Shown: positions 32,490 to 43,694 of the stretch, in pieces | Position numbering within the stretch: position 1 is the stretch's first letter | Layout of the letters: every line of letters begins with the position of its first letter | From: Fratercula arctica | Lineage: Eukaryota; Chordata; Aves; Charadriiformes; Alcidae | NCBI GenBank assembly: GCA_947846985.1 | Contig: CANTUZ010000025.1 | Coordinates: forward strand, 5,578,100-5,642,099 | Direction of reading: 5' to 3' | Length of the DNA stretch: 64,000 bases | Translations under genes and position numbers: made by a program | Notes under the pieces: generated by a model | What the model saw: only the letters and a program-made list of their open reading frames with translations | The model's database searches: none | Told to the model about the DNA's origin: nothing

Positions 32490-33494
32490 CCAGCCAGTGA
32501 GAGAGCTTCATTGGGCGCCCAGCTGAAATGCCTTTACGCAAATGCACACAGTATGGGAAATAAGCAAGAAGAGTTGGAGATGTGCGCATGCCTCCAGGGC
32601 TACGATCTTATTGGCATCACAGAGACATGTTGGGATGGCTCTTATGATTGGAGCATTGGAATGGACAGATACCGACTCTTCAGGAAGGACAGGCTGGGAA
32701 GATGAGGAGGGGATGTCGCCCTATATGTCAATGAACAGCTGGAGTCCATGGAGCTCCACCTGGGGATGGATGAGGAGCCAAGAGAAAGCTTATGGGTCAA
32801 GATTAAAGGGAACGCAGGGGCAGATGATGTTACGGTAGGTGTCTGCTACAGGCCACCTGACCAGGATGACAGAGTGGACGAGGCCCTCCATAGACAGATA
32901 GGAGCGGCATCACGTTCACAGACCCTGGTCCTCATGGGGGACTTCAACCACTCTGATATCTGTTGGAAGGACAACGCAGCGGGGCACAAGAAATCCAGGA
33001 AGTTCTTGCAATGTGTCGATGACAACTTTATTCTTCAAATGGTAAAGGAGCCAACGAGGAGAGGAACTATGCTGGACCTTGTCCTTACCAACAAGGAGGT
33101 GGGGAATGTCAAGCTCAAAGATAGCCTTGGCTGCAGTGATCACGAAATGGTAGAATTCAAGATCTTTTGGGCAGCAAGGAGAGCACGCAGCAAGCTCACT
33201 ACCCTGGACTTCAAGAGAGCAGACTTTGGCCTCTTGAGGGACCTTCTTGGCAGGGTAACATGGGAAAAAGTACTGGAGGGGAGAGGGGCCCAAGGAAGCT
33301 GGTTAGTATTCAAGGATCACCTCCTCCAAGCTCAGGAGCCATGCATCCCAAGAATGAAGTCGTCAGGCAAAAATACTAGGAGGTCTGCATGGATTAACAA
33401 AGAGCTCCTGGACAAGCTCAAAAGCAAAAAGGAGGCCTACAGAGGGTGGAAGCAAGAACAGGTAGACTGGGTGGAATACAGAGAAACTGTCTGA
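32490..33494 (+). pseudogene. CR1 ORF2 endonuclease domain
   Basis: One frame with a single TGA at 32703-32705. Motifs: [22 protein letters not shown] (catalytic Glu), [24 protein letters not shown] and SDHEMVEF (catalytic Asp-His). It nicks target DNA for LINE insertion. All expected catalytic residues are visible. The C-terminal linker ([22 protein letters not shown]) is in place, and the frame ends at 33494 before RT. Confidence 0.85.
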
Positions 33495-33499
33495 GCAAC

Positions 33500-35286
33500 C
33501 AGGAACCAGATTAAGCAAGCTAAAGCCCAGGTAGAATTAAATCTGGCTAGGGGCATCAAGGATAACAAGAAAAACTTCCATAATACATCAAGGGTAAAGG
33601 CAAGACTAGGGAAGATGTGGGCCCTCTCAGGAAGGAGACAGGAAACCTGGTCACCCAGGATATGGAGAAGGCTGAGGTACTGAATGACTTTTTCGCCTCT
33701 GTCTTCACCAGCAAGGGCTCCAACCACACCACCCAAGTTGCAGGATGCAAAGGCAGGCTCTATGAGAATGAAGAACTGCCCACTGTAGGAGAAGATCAGG
33801 TTCGAGACCAGCTGAGGAACCTGAAGGTGCATAAGTCCATGGGACCGGATGAAATCCATCCACGGGTCCTGAGGGAACTGGCGGATGAAGTTGCCAAGCT
33901 GCTTTCCATTATATTTGAAAAGTCATGGCAGTCTGGTGAAGTTCCCACTGACTGGAAAAGGGGAAACATAACCCCCATTTTCAAAAAGGGAAAAAAGGAA
34001 GACCCAGGGAACTACAGGCCAGTCAATTGCACCTCTGTGCCTGGCAAGATCATGGAGCAGATCCTCCTGGAAACTCTGCTAAGGCACGTGGAAAATAAGG
34101 AGGTGATTGGTGACAGCCAACATGGCTTCACCAAAGGCAAATCATGCCTGACAAATTTGGCGGCCTTCTATGATGTTGCCACAGCATTAGTAGATAAGGG
34201 AAGAGCAACCGACGTCATCTACCTGGACTTATGCAAAGCATTTGACACTGTCCCGCATGACATCCTGGTCTCTAAATTGGAAAAGCATGGATTTGATGGA
34301 TGGACCACTCGGTGGATAAGGAACTGGCTAGATGGCCGCACTCTAAGGGTTGCAGTCAATGGCTCAATGTCCAAGTGGAAACCAGTGACGAGTGGCGTTC
34401 CTCAGGGGTCAGTAATGGGACCAGTGCTGTTTAACATCTTTGTCGGAGACATGGACAGTGGGATTCAGTGCACCCTCAGCAAGTTTCCTGATGACACCAA
34501 GCTGTGTGGCACGGTCGACATGCTGGAGGGAAGGGATGCCATCCAGAGGGACCTTGACAGGCTTGAGAGGTGGGCCTGTGCAAACTTCATGAAGTTCAAC
34601 CAGGCCAAGTGCAAGGTCCTGCACCTGGGTCAGGGCAATCCCAGGCACAAATACAGGTTGGGCGGAGAATGGTTTGAGAGCAGCCCTGAGGAGAAGGACT
34701 TGGGGGTGTTGGTGGACGAGAAGCTCAACATGAGCTGGCAATGTGCGCTTGCAGCCCAGAAAGCCAACCGCATCCTGGGCTGCATCAAAAGAAGCGTGGC
34801 CAGCAGGTCGAGGGAGGTGATTCTGCCCCTCTACTCTGCTCTCATGAGACCCACCTGGAGTACTGCATCCAGCTCTGGAGTTCTCAGCACAAGAAGGACA
34901 TGGACCTGTTGGAATGGGTCCAGAGGAGGGCCACAAAGATGATCAGAGGGCTGGAGCACCTCTGCTATGAGGACAGGCTGAGAGAGTTGGGGCTGTTCAG
35001 CCTGGAGAAGAGAAGGCTCCGGGGAGACCTTATAGCAGCCTTCCAGTACCTAAAGGGGGCCTACAGGAAGGATGGGGAGGGACTCTTTATCAGGGAGTGT
35101 TATGATAGGACACGGGGTAATGGCCTCAAGTTAAGAGAGGGTAGATTTAGATTGGATATCAGGAAGAAATTCTTTACTGTAAGGGTGGTGAGGCACTGGA
35201 ACAGGTTGCCCAGGGAAGTTGTCAGTGCCCCATCCGTGGAAGTGTTCAAGGCCAGGCTGGACGAGGCTTTGAGCAGCCTGGTCTAG
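33500..35286 (+). pseudogene. CR1 ORF2 reverse transcriptase and C-terminus, frameshifted
   Basis: RT runs in one frame 33617-34942: [67 protein letters not shown], and an active-site box FPDDTK (both Asp kept, family Ala changed to Pro). At LMRP (about 34850) a one-base deletion moves the rest ([20 protein letters not shown] to DEALSSLV, stop 35286) into another frame. The same deletion is present at 60350. Confidence 0.85.
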
Positions 35287-35490
35287 TGGGAGATGTCCCT
35301 GTCCAGGGCAGGGGGATTGGAACTAGATGATCTTTAAGGTCCCTTCCAACCCGAACCATTCTGTGATTCTGTGTGTAATTGTATTGTGGTGATTAGCATG
35401 TTTGGTGAGTTTAGGAAAAACAGTCCTGACACTGTATCTACAGCAGTGAATATGTATTGCCACCCCTTTGACTCGGGTAGGGGGCCTATA

Positions 35491-35757
35491 TAGAATCATA
35501 GAATTGTTAGGGTTGGAAGGGACCTTAAAGATCATCTAGTTCCAACCCCCCTGCCATGGGCAGGGACACCTCCCACTAGATCAGGTTATTCAGAGCCCCA
35601 TCCAGCCTGGCCTTAAAAACTTCCAGGGATGGGGCTTCCACCACCTCTCTGGGCAACCTGTTCCAGTGTCTCACCACCCTCATGGTGAAGAACTTCTTCC
35701 TAATGTCCAGTCTGAATCGACCCATCTCTAGTTTTAATCCATTCCCTCTAGTCAAGG
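35491..35757 (-). mobile_element. CR1 LINE 3' tail (minus)
   Basis: Begins AGAATCATAGAATTGTTAGG on the plus strand, then the reversed GGTTGGAAGGGACC and CTCTGGGCAACCTGTTCCAG blocks of CR1. 5' truncated near 35757. Confidence 0.9.
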
Positions 35758-35889
35758 TGCCAGGTATTCAAGGCCCATTGACCACATTTAATCTTTCCCC
35801 ATGACCTATATAAGGCCCTTAAATGTAACTGTGTTCAAGTAGTACAATTATGTGCATGTTTTATAAATGTGTAATGGCAGAGGGGTTTG

Positions 35890-37340
35890 ATTGTGAGTAA
35901 TGTCCCATGCATGAGCAGTGCAAGCTGATCGATGTCCACAAGCTATATGTGCATTTATGGCTTGAGCATGTACTTCAGCAGAGGACATATTATCTACTTT
36001 TCCCTATTATTTTGTGACTCAAGTGAATCATCTTTTTGATGAGACAAGACATGCCTTACTTTTAAAAGATACTTTTGTACATATTGCCAAATTTGTTGCC
36101 ACATATCTGCACTCCATATAGGGTATTTTTGCACATGCCAGTCCTCTTGGGCCCAGCGTGATAACCACATTGTGAGACTTTTGTATACAACCCAACTGTT
36201 AGTGTATAAGTAGTGTGCATTTCCTTCTAGAATAGCAAGAGATGCTGCAATTAATCCAGCCCACTGACTAGATTCCTGTAGTCCTGTTTGCCATAATATG
36301 ATTCCTGGTAATGGAGCATATGCAACTGCTCTCCATTGTCTTTGTCCAGTTGCCGTGTATGTCACTCTTCCATCTGTAAACCAGACATTTTTTTTATGCT
36401 CTACTATTAACTAGTCCTAAGGTGGAGCCTCCTTCACAGGAGATATAGGGACATCTCCAAGGGGAAAAGTTTCCCCTGATGTGGGTGTATGACTAAATGA
36501 TACAGTTCCTAGGAGAGTGGCATGTGGAGTGGTTACATGTGGTTTTCCTGGTAGAAATCGTTGTTGTAAATAATGTTTCTATTTCCAATGTGTGGATGCC
36601 TGAGCTACTCCTGCATGGGCCCTAATGGAATCATCAGTAACCCATCCCTGAATAGGTATGGGTGTGTGTACAGTTACACTGTCTTGGCCTGTGATTCTTT
36701 CTGTTTCTTGTAGTGCCCAGATTACAGTTAAAATTTGTTTTTCCATCGGGGTGTAATGTATGGCAGAGCCTTGTAATGACCCGGACCAAAATCCTACAGG
36801 TTCTTTCTGATTTTTCAGCCCAGTTGTCTGCCACAATCCCCATGAAACTATATAATCTAAAATTGTTACTTCCAATTCAAAAGGATATCCTTGCTTAGGA
36901 ATGTATAATTGTGCATGCTCAATCAAAGCATTTTTGCAGGCTTCTTGGTGTTATTTGGCCCGCTGCCAAACAGTCCTCTTCCTAGTTAATTTTTGCAGGG
37001 GGCACATCAATGCCTCCAGATGTGGGATAAAAGTTCTCCAATATCCTAAAAGGCCCCAGAAGGTCTGTAAATGTTTTACTGTGATTGGTACAGGAAATCA
37101 CTGGACTGTTTGCTGTACCTTATTTGGTATTTCTCTAATCTGTCCATGCCAAACTATTCCCAAAAATTGCACAGTAGTACTAGGGCCCTGTATTTTCTTT
37201 GGATTAATTGCCCAGCCTCGGTCCCGCAAATGTGCTTTTAGTGATTCTGCAGCTGGTTCAATTTCTTCTTGTAATCATGCCATAATTAATAAATCATCAA
37301 TATAATGGTAAACAGTGACGGCATCCAACCATAGTGCTTT
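35890..37340 (-). pseudogene. Second class III ERV pol remnant (RT and RNase H)
   Basis: Minus-strand frames, collinear with stops between them, give the RT active site YHYIDDLL, FLGIVWHGQIREIP, LLGYWRTFIPHLEA, then the connection QGSAIHYTPMEKQILTVIW and RNase H start WFTDGRVTY with a later LYTNSWVV. At this last position the metal-binding Asp reads Asn. This is the ERVL-type order but clearly another family than the 19093 provirus. Protease, the RT fingers and integrase are missing. It ends near 35990 at VRHVLSHQKDD, and no recognised sequence follows to 35890. Confidence 0.8.
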
Positions 37341-37362
37341 TTTGCTTAAACGCTAACTTTTG

Positions 37363-38600
37363 CTATCGGGGAAACTTTTCTGATGTTGTGATCCCATCTA
37401 TTTCTGATCGTGGGATACCAGCTTGTACAAAATCATTCCTCATTTGTTTCCTTGTCACCCATGCTGTAACTGCTTTCTGTTTTGTTGACTTTCCTTTATT
37501 GACCACCCACACAGATGGTCCTGAAATCACAGCCCCAATTTCCCTCAAGGTATTTCCTAGGGCACCTACAGTACCCATAGCATTTGTCACTGCTGGTATA
37601 ATCAGTGGGTTTAGTGAGGCAGGCGCTCCTCTCAAAAACTGCATTTTGATACTTCTCACTGCTACACTGTCCAGATTGGATCCTGTAACCAACACATGAG
37701 CCATCCCCATCTGCTGCACCAAATTAATACCTTTCTTGGTTGCGCACCAGTTTCCAAGGGATGACACTAACTCAACAAGTTCTGTGTATGCTGTTAAAAC
37801 TGCTGCACACAACCACTAATACAACACAGGTGCAATAATGTCTCGCCTGTCAGGACCTCTGACATTTTCCAGCTGAGCATATCCTTGTTGTATCTGATCA
37901 TCATTGGCTACAGGGCGTAATAAATCTTTTTCACCACCTGATAAATAGATAGATGCAGCTCCACTATCCCAAGCTTGCAAAATCCATGCCAGTATGCCTT
38001 CCCCACTCTTTTGCTGATAAATCTCTAGAAATTCCCTTAACTCTTTCAGAGTGTCAGTATGCACAATCTGCACTCCCCTGTCTGCTCTTTCCTGCTCCCC
38101 CCTCATTTGAATGAGGGGTCATGCTACCACCACCTCACTGCTTTTTAAGTCCACATCAAATTCAAACTCAGTCTCAGAGTCGGAGGGTTCACTCCAAATG
38201 TTTTCATCCCATTCCTCAGAATCCCATGACCGTTTTGTAGTGAGAGCACGAACTTGGGAAATCGAAAGCTTACTTTTCCCATATTTCTCCCTTTGTTTAT
38301 TAACAATACACGCTACCAACCGCTCTACATTATCTTGCAGCTCATAGCACCACTCTGCTTGAACAGTAATTACTTCTTGCGTGATCACTTTTGCATCTTG
38401 TAAACTCCTGTATTCCTTTTCCAATTCTCACTTTACTATGTAATGCAACAACTTCATAGTCAAGAGCTCTAAGTCCGGTAGCTAACAGCCATTCCAATCT
38501 CCCCGCTAATTTGTGAGAAGAATATGATGCCGCTTTCCATGGCAACCCAGGCATAGCCGTTTCAATTGCCTGGGGGGGTAATCACTGCCCCGTCATGTAT
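37363..38600 (-). pseudogene. Second class III ERV gag remnant
   Basis: Three minus-strand frames: 38554-38342 and 38424-38119 (basic and acidic segments, including EWDENIWSEPSDSETEFEFD), 38106-37816 with ELREFLEIYQQKSGEGILAW and AWDSGAASIYLSGGEKDLL (the diverged counterpart of the ERVL capsid signature CWDNGASSLELEG), and 37812-37363. RT sequence follows within about 30 nt, so the end of gag, protease and start of pol were removed in one internal deletion. Confidence 0.7.
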
Positions 38601-38772
38601 TTCAGGCCATGCTTTCAGCAGAGACAATTTAGCCAGGAAAGTGGCCACAGGGGTCTAGTGCTCAGTACTGGGCCATCCCGGAATAAGGGGAATCACCATA
38701 GTGGCCTCCCCAGTCCCCAACTTTTTTATCATACATGGCATGGGTGTTCCTGGACCTGCTGACTATGCCAAA

Positions 38773-39260
38773 TGTGTGAGCCAACACAGGCAGGATGTAA
38801 GAGCAGCCACAAAACCATGGATGAAAGGCAAAGAACAAATTTAATCTCAATACCTTGCGGATTGGGGAATCTCCAAAGCAACACCCAGGCAGAGGCATGC
38901 AAGCAGGGGACGCAGGCACCGTGGAGTGAGAGAGAGCCCTTATTAGTGAGAGAGTCCTTGTTGCAAGAGAGTGAGAGCGCAGACTCCCTGTTCTTGCTGG
39001 TATTTCAAGGGTTCAAGCAGACATAGTTTTTCACTGTGCTTTGATCTTCTTCAACAGCAGGGCAGGAATCTCGGGCATGTTCGATAAGGTGCCCCTGAGT
39101 CCATCATAGGCCTACTTTATTTAAGTCTGGATGTTCTACTTGTCGAGCACATAAGACTGAACAACTATTAGTGTGATATATGTGTTTCCCAGCACCCCAC
39201 ATGCGAGTCACTTGAGCGTGTTTACAGTCCTCCTCACTGATCTTCCATTACTTTCCCACA
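38773..39260 (-). mobile_element. 5' LTR (family L3) of the second class III ERV
   Basis: Plus strand TGTGTGAGCCAACACAGG to CTTTCCCACA (488 bp), with the L3 family also at 17659 and 1269. In minus sense it lies directly upstream of the gag remnant. The 18 nt following the LTR (minus sense) read TTTGGCATAGTCAGCAGG, in the primer-site position but without a tRNA match I can name. Confidence 0.8.
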
Positions 39261-40820
39261 AAACCCCTTATTTTTCTTTATGAGTTTGCCTAGTACAATC
39301 ACTGTACCATGCACAAATGCTAGTGCTGGAGGCAGATGGAGCATATGGCCAAGGATACAGGTAGAAGGCAGGAATGCCCCTTTTATCAGCAGCCCATACT
39401 TGATGTCAGTTCGTAAGGGTTGACTTATTGTTGCTGCTCATTAACTTTAAAGTGCTCTACTAACTAGCAGAATTCAGGTTAACTACCCAGTATTCCTATG
39501 TAACAAACGGAGTTCAGAGATCCAAAAGAAAACTGATCCACAAAAGTTGGCACATTGAGCATACAGTCTCTTAATCTTTCCAATAGCAAATGCTAAGGAG
39601 AAGAGTGTTACTTAGCCTATTCTCACAAAAGTAGTTCAGATATCTAATTCTAACAGCAGAATTAGAAACCTAAGAAAGTTGCTGTCTATTTTCATATAGT
39701 TTTAAAAATCCTGAGCTTTTGGGTATAAGGTGATGGAAGACACCACTACTATCTCCTCTTGGTTATGTTTGTATGGAATTAGGCCAGTTCAAAATAAACC
39801 TGCTGGACTGAGCCCCAGAGGTCACAGACTATCATCTAGTATGTGAATCCAGCTGGAGCTTAGATGTGAGCTTGATGTTGCCTGAAAATAATCAATTCTG
39901 TATATTCATAACAACAACGTGGGTTATCTTAAGTTGACCAGAGAAGTCACCAGTGGAAAACAGACTAGTGGAAAAGTCCAGGATATGGATGAGAAGTAGC
40001 TCACTACTCCTCACCTCACTTTCAGTCCATTCACCAGATGATTCTTAAAGGAGGTAAGGGCAATGAGGGCAAATAGATATTTTCGCTAACCATGGCACCT
40101 AGAAACACAAATAACAGCACACTGTATAACCTAAGGGGTGAGTTTACTATGAAAAGCCAAATAGACCATGTCTACTACAAAGAAACAAAGCTGACGAAGC
40201 TACAGTTAAGTGAGATTTGATCAGATCTTAAACATCACCATAAGAGTATGGTTTTTTGTGTTATTTCTTGGGTGCTGGTGCTGTTCCTTGATGACATTAG
40301 TTCAGGACCTTCTTTTCCAATGTTTTTTTCCTCTCTGCTCTCCTATCCCAATAATCATTCTTTATAAGCTCCTAAGCAAAATTTCTGTACTCTCAGGACC
40401 TTCATCACATCTGCAACAGACACTCAACATTCCCTTTCTAGTTGCAATGGTCATCTGAACTACCTCTTTGCAGTTTCTGTTATCACTCAATTAGGTTCAA
40501 AATAAGTAAAAAACTTTTTTTGGCCCAAGATCACCTAGTTATCAGTTATCAGTTCCTCATTGGGGTCAGATTGTGAGACCCGCAACTCTATCTGAATGAC
40601 AGTGCTTCCCATGGAGGCTGTAAAGTACAATCGTAGTGCACAGTGTCCTGCTAAAATTTTTAGGAATCTTTATCTACAAGCAGGCTTTGTGAGGATCTAA
40701 ATTTTGCCCATAGGCACATAAGTTGCAGTAATTAACTTAGTTGCAAAGCTAGCCCTTACTACTTTCATTAGATGCTGTCTCCAATTACCTTATATCCAAG
40801 AACTCAGTGTTGTAGCACTG
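39261..40820. other. Anonymous DNA, no gene recognised
   Basis: About 1.5 kb with no recognisable exon, LTR end or CR1 block. The longest frame (82 codons, 40210-40458) is hydrophobic and unremarkable. Confidence 0.5.
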
Positions 40821-41641
40821 TCATGGATGGAGCTATGCACTTCACTCATAGAGAGAAGCAGCAATACATTTATTGATATAAAACAGGGATTTAACAAAGT
40901 TTGATGGTAAATGAGAAAGTGTTTTAACAAGATTCAAGGTGGCAAGGCACACTTGGTTATTTACTGCATAGAGGACAGAGTCAGACAGAACTGTCATGGA
41001 GAACTTCCCGTTGAGGCACGAGATTCAGAAAGCACCCCCTTGCTTTCTAAACTCCTTCTCAGAGAGGAGTCTAGGTGCGGCTGGATCCAGTCCTAGTCCC
41101 AGACTTGGTCAACAGCTTATGTCTAAAGGATTATTTATGCGCAATCAATCCTTTATATCACTTAGCTAAGATTTCAAAGTTTAGCATGCTATTAGTCACT
41201 TACCGAGGATCTGTTGTGGCAAAGAATCTCTAAATCTCAAGAAGTAACCTTGAGAGGCGTCCTTACTCAAGGGGAGATCGTGGTGTGCAGCCCACTGCCA
41301 TGCAGGAGAGCTCAAAGGGCTCTTGGGCTGTTCAGTATTTATGGGGGTAAGATAATTGACCTATAGTCATATTTGCATATTGACCACAGTACTGGTATTG
41401 CTCAAGTTAGCCCTTGGCTATTGCGTTGTTATCTGTCTCCCCGAAACCATGTTGAGCCAGGTACAGCCATCACGACCACTTGCACCCATTGTGACCACCA
41501 TGGGTGGTTATCACTTGGGCAGGGTTACAGGAGATAAAGGTCAGGTTGGTGCCTGGGGAGGGGGAGCACACCATCGCAAGCACCAGTGTTTTTACTACTA
41601 TAAAACAAAATCTGTGAACAAATCTTAAGAAAGTTCTAACA
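40821..41641 (-). mobile_element. Candidate LTR (minus), related to family X1
   Basis: Runs TGTCATGGATGGAGC to AAGTTCTAACA. Shares with the X1 LTRs the motif TCTAGGTGCGGCTGG preceded by CTCCTT/CTCCTC and the order of downstream blocks (AGGCGTCCTTACTC, GGGCTGTTCAGTATTTAT). No target duplication found, so the ends are tentative. Confidence 0.5.
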
Positions 41642-41735
41642 AACCAGGCCCTTCCTCTCCATTCTTTCCAATAATTTTATCTTCCCGACTGTTCATACAA
41701 AAGAGTCACAATGCATTTTATGTATCTAGTACATG

Positions 41736-43127
41736 ACAGAATCATAGAATAGTTTGGGTTGGGAAGGATCTTTAAAGACCATGTAGTTCAACCTCCCCTG
41801 CAATGAGCAAGGACATCTTCAACTTGATCAGGTTGCTTAGAGCCCTGTCCAACCTGACCTTGAATGTTTCCAGGGATGGGGCATCTCCCACCTCCCTGGG
41901 CAACCTGGGCCAGTGTCTCACCACCCTCAGTGTAAAAAATCTCTTCCTTATATCAAGCCTAAATCTCCCCTCTTTCAGTTTAAAGCCCTTACCTCTCATC
42001 CTATCGCTACACTCCCTGCTAAAAAGTTTGTCCCCATCTTTCCTGGAGCCCTTTTAGGTACTGGAAGGGGCTATAAAGTCTGTTACGTACCGGTCTGACT
42101 CCATTGGGCCTGGGAGAGGTTCGCAATGATTCCAAGCATGAGATTAAGACACAAACAAGGTCAGATACCGCTCACTGCAGGTTTATTGTTATTCCCCGGC
42201 CATAGTCACTGAGACGAGCAATAAAGGCAAGAGTAAAGGAAAGGCAGAAAGGAAAAGCAGTATTACAGAGCACAACAAGAGTATAGTCACCACCACAGGC
42301 CCAACTGCATCTCAACAGTCCTCCATAATTCAGCAGCATCCCATTGATCCATGGTTCTCAAGTCATGATAGTGATGGAGGTCCCAGTCCCAATTGTGGTG
42401 GGTCACCACACCAGTTATAGTCCAGATTGGTCAGTAGTTTGACCAATCAGCATGACAGTGGCCTTTGCCCAGCTAATTGTCATTTGGCACAGTCCCCATA
42501 TGAACTCTTCCTGCCTTTGTTGCTTGAACAGAGCTTGGTTTAGCACAGTCATTGTGACACAGCAAGTTTAGGGTAGGGGGACAAGTCCGGGCAAGCCCCA
42601 GGATAGACAGGGTCTGGCCACTCTGATAACCAAAGGCCTACACCCTTTTCAGCTGGTGGCAATCTTGGGTGGTGACTGGTAAGCAAGAGAATGGTCTGCA
42701 GAAGGTGCTAAACGGATACAAGCAAGCTTCTTATCAGATTGCAAGCCTGCTGTTGATTTGCAGAAGCTTAAGCAAGCTTTGAGACAATTATTTTGAGGTT
42801 CCAGTCTCTCACAAGGTCTCCCCAGAGCCTTCTCTTCTCCAGGCTGAACAACCCCAACTCTTTCAGCTTGTCCTCGTAGCAGAGGTGCTCCAGCCCTCTG
42901 ATCATCTTTGTGGCCCTCCTCTGGATCCGTTCCAACAGGTCCATGTCCTTCTTGTGCTGAGGACTCCAGAGCTGCACGCAGTACTCCAGGTGGGGTCTCA
43001 CCAGAGCAGAGTAGAGGAGGAGAATCACCTCCCTCGACCTGCTGGCTACACTTCTTTTGATGAAGCCCAGGATATGGTTGGCTTTCTGGGCTGCAAGCGC
43101 ACGTTGCCAGTTCATGTTGAGGTATAC
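41736..43127 (-). mobile_element. CR1 LINE 3' end (minus), split by an LTR
   Basis: Tail from 41736 (reversed AATCATAGAATAG) up to GGGGCTATAAAGTC (42080), then the same CR1 resumes at AGGTCTCCCCAGAGCC (42814) and runs to 43127. The coding part ([20 protein letters not shown]) resembles the 34501/59995 subfamily. 5' truncated. Confidence 0.9.
42081..42813 (-). mobile_element. Solo LTR inside CR1
   Basis: TGTTACGTACCGGTCTGAC to CAGTCTCTCACA, 733 bp, flanked by AAGTC (42076-42080) and AGGTC (42814-42818). The pair is a 5-bp target duplication with one later change. A reversed TTTATTGTTATT-type signal near 42181 suggests minus orientation. Family not recognised. Confidence 0.75.
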
Positions 43128-43694
43128 AAGGTTTTCACAGTTTTTCTTGCTAAGACGCTTTTTATGTTAGTCATGAAAGGCTAGATAAGCTTTCTTTCAC
43201 CTGTACTCTGGTGCAATATATAATCGCATTATTGCAAAGAAGCATAGAATTATGCCTCTGAGATGAGCAATTAATTTCCTCCTTTCCATTTGTCCAGAGG
43301 AGAGAGCAAATTGCCAGTTTCTACCTGTTTTTGTCCATCTCCTTTACAAGAAAAAGAAGTATGGCAAAAACGTCTTTCCTCCTCCCTGTCTGAATACTAG
43401 CAGTGAGGCTCTGTGGGGTGTTATCCTTTCCCCCATCCACCACTTTGACTATGCAAACCAAGACACAACATAGTTTATTCACTAACCAAAGTTATTCTTA
43501 CATTTTTCTAAAGACAATGAGAGAGACCAGACATTATTACAAGACAATGAGAGAAACTAGAGCTGAGGAAGATGGTATTTATGACTCCATATGTATACAA
43601 TATGATTCAAGTTAATAATCTATCTGGCTTTAAGCCATGCAACAGAGGACCACAGGAAAAAAATTACCCATGCTATTCCTTACACAGCTGAAAT
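43128..43694. other. Anonymous DNA, no gene recognised
   Basis: AT-rich. Includes a local duplication of GACAATGAGAGA with ACATTATTACAAGACAATGAGAG near 43514-43555. No coding signal. Confidence 0.5.

Larger units (their letters stand above)
29140..35371 (+). mobile_element. CR1 LINE (plus), 5' truncated, interrupted by a minus-strand insertion
   Basis: ORF1 at 29150-30075, intergenic sequence to about 30311, then after a foreign minus-strand block the endonuclease resumes at about 32490, RT follows, and the 3' tail ends ATTCTGTGATTCTGTG at about 35371. Removing the insert restores normal CR1 order. Its 3' third is almost the same sequence as 59995-60875. Confidence 0.8.

Noticed and set aside
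33617..34942. Possible host gene with a 441-codon frame
   Set aside because: It is the CR1 reverse transcriptase, with neighbouring endonuclease and tail in LINE order.
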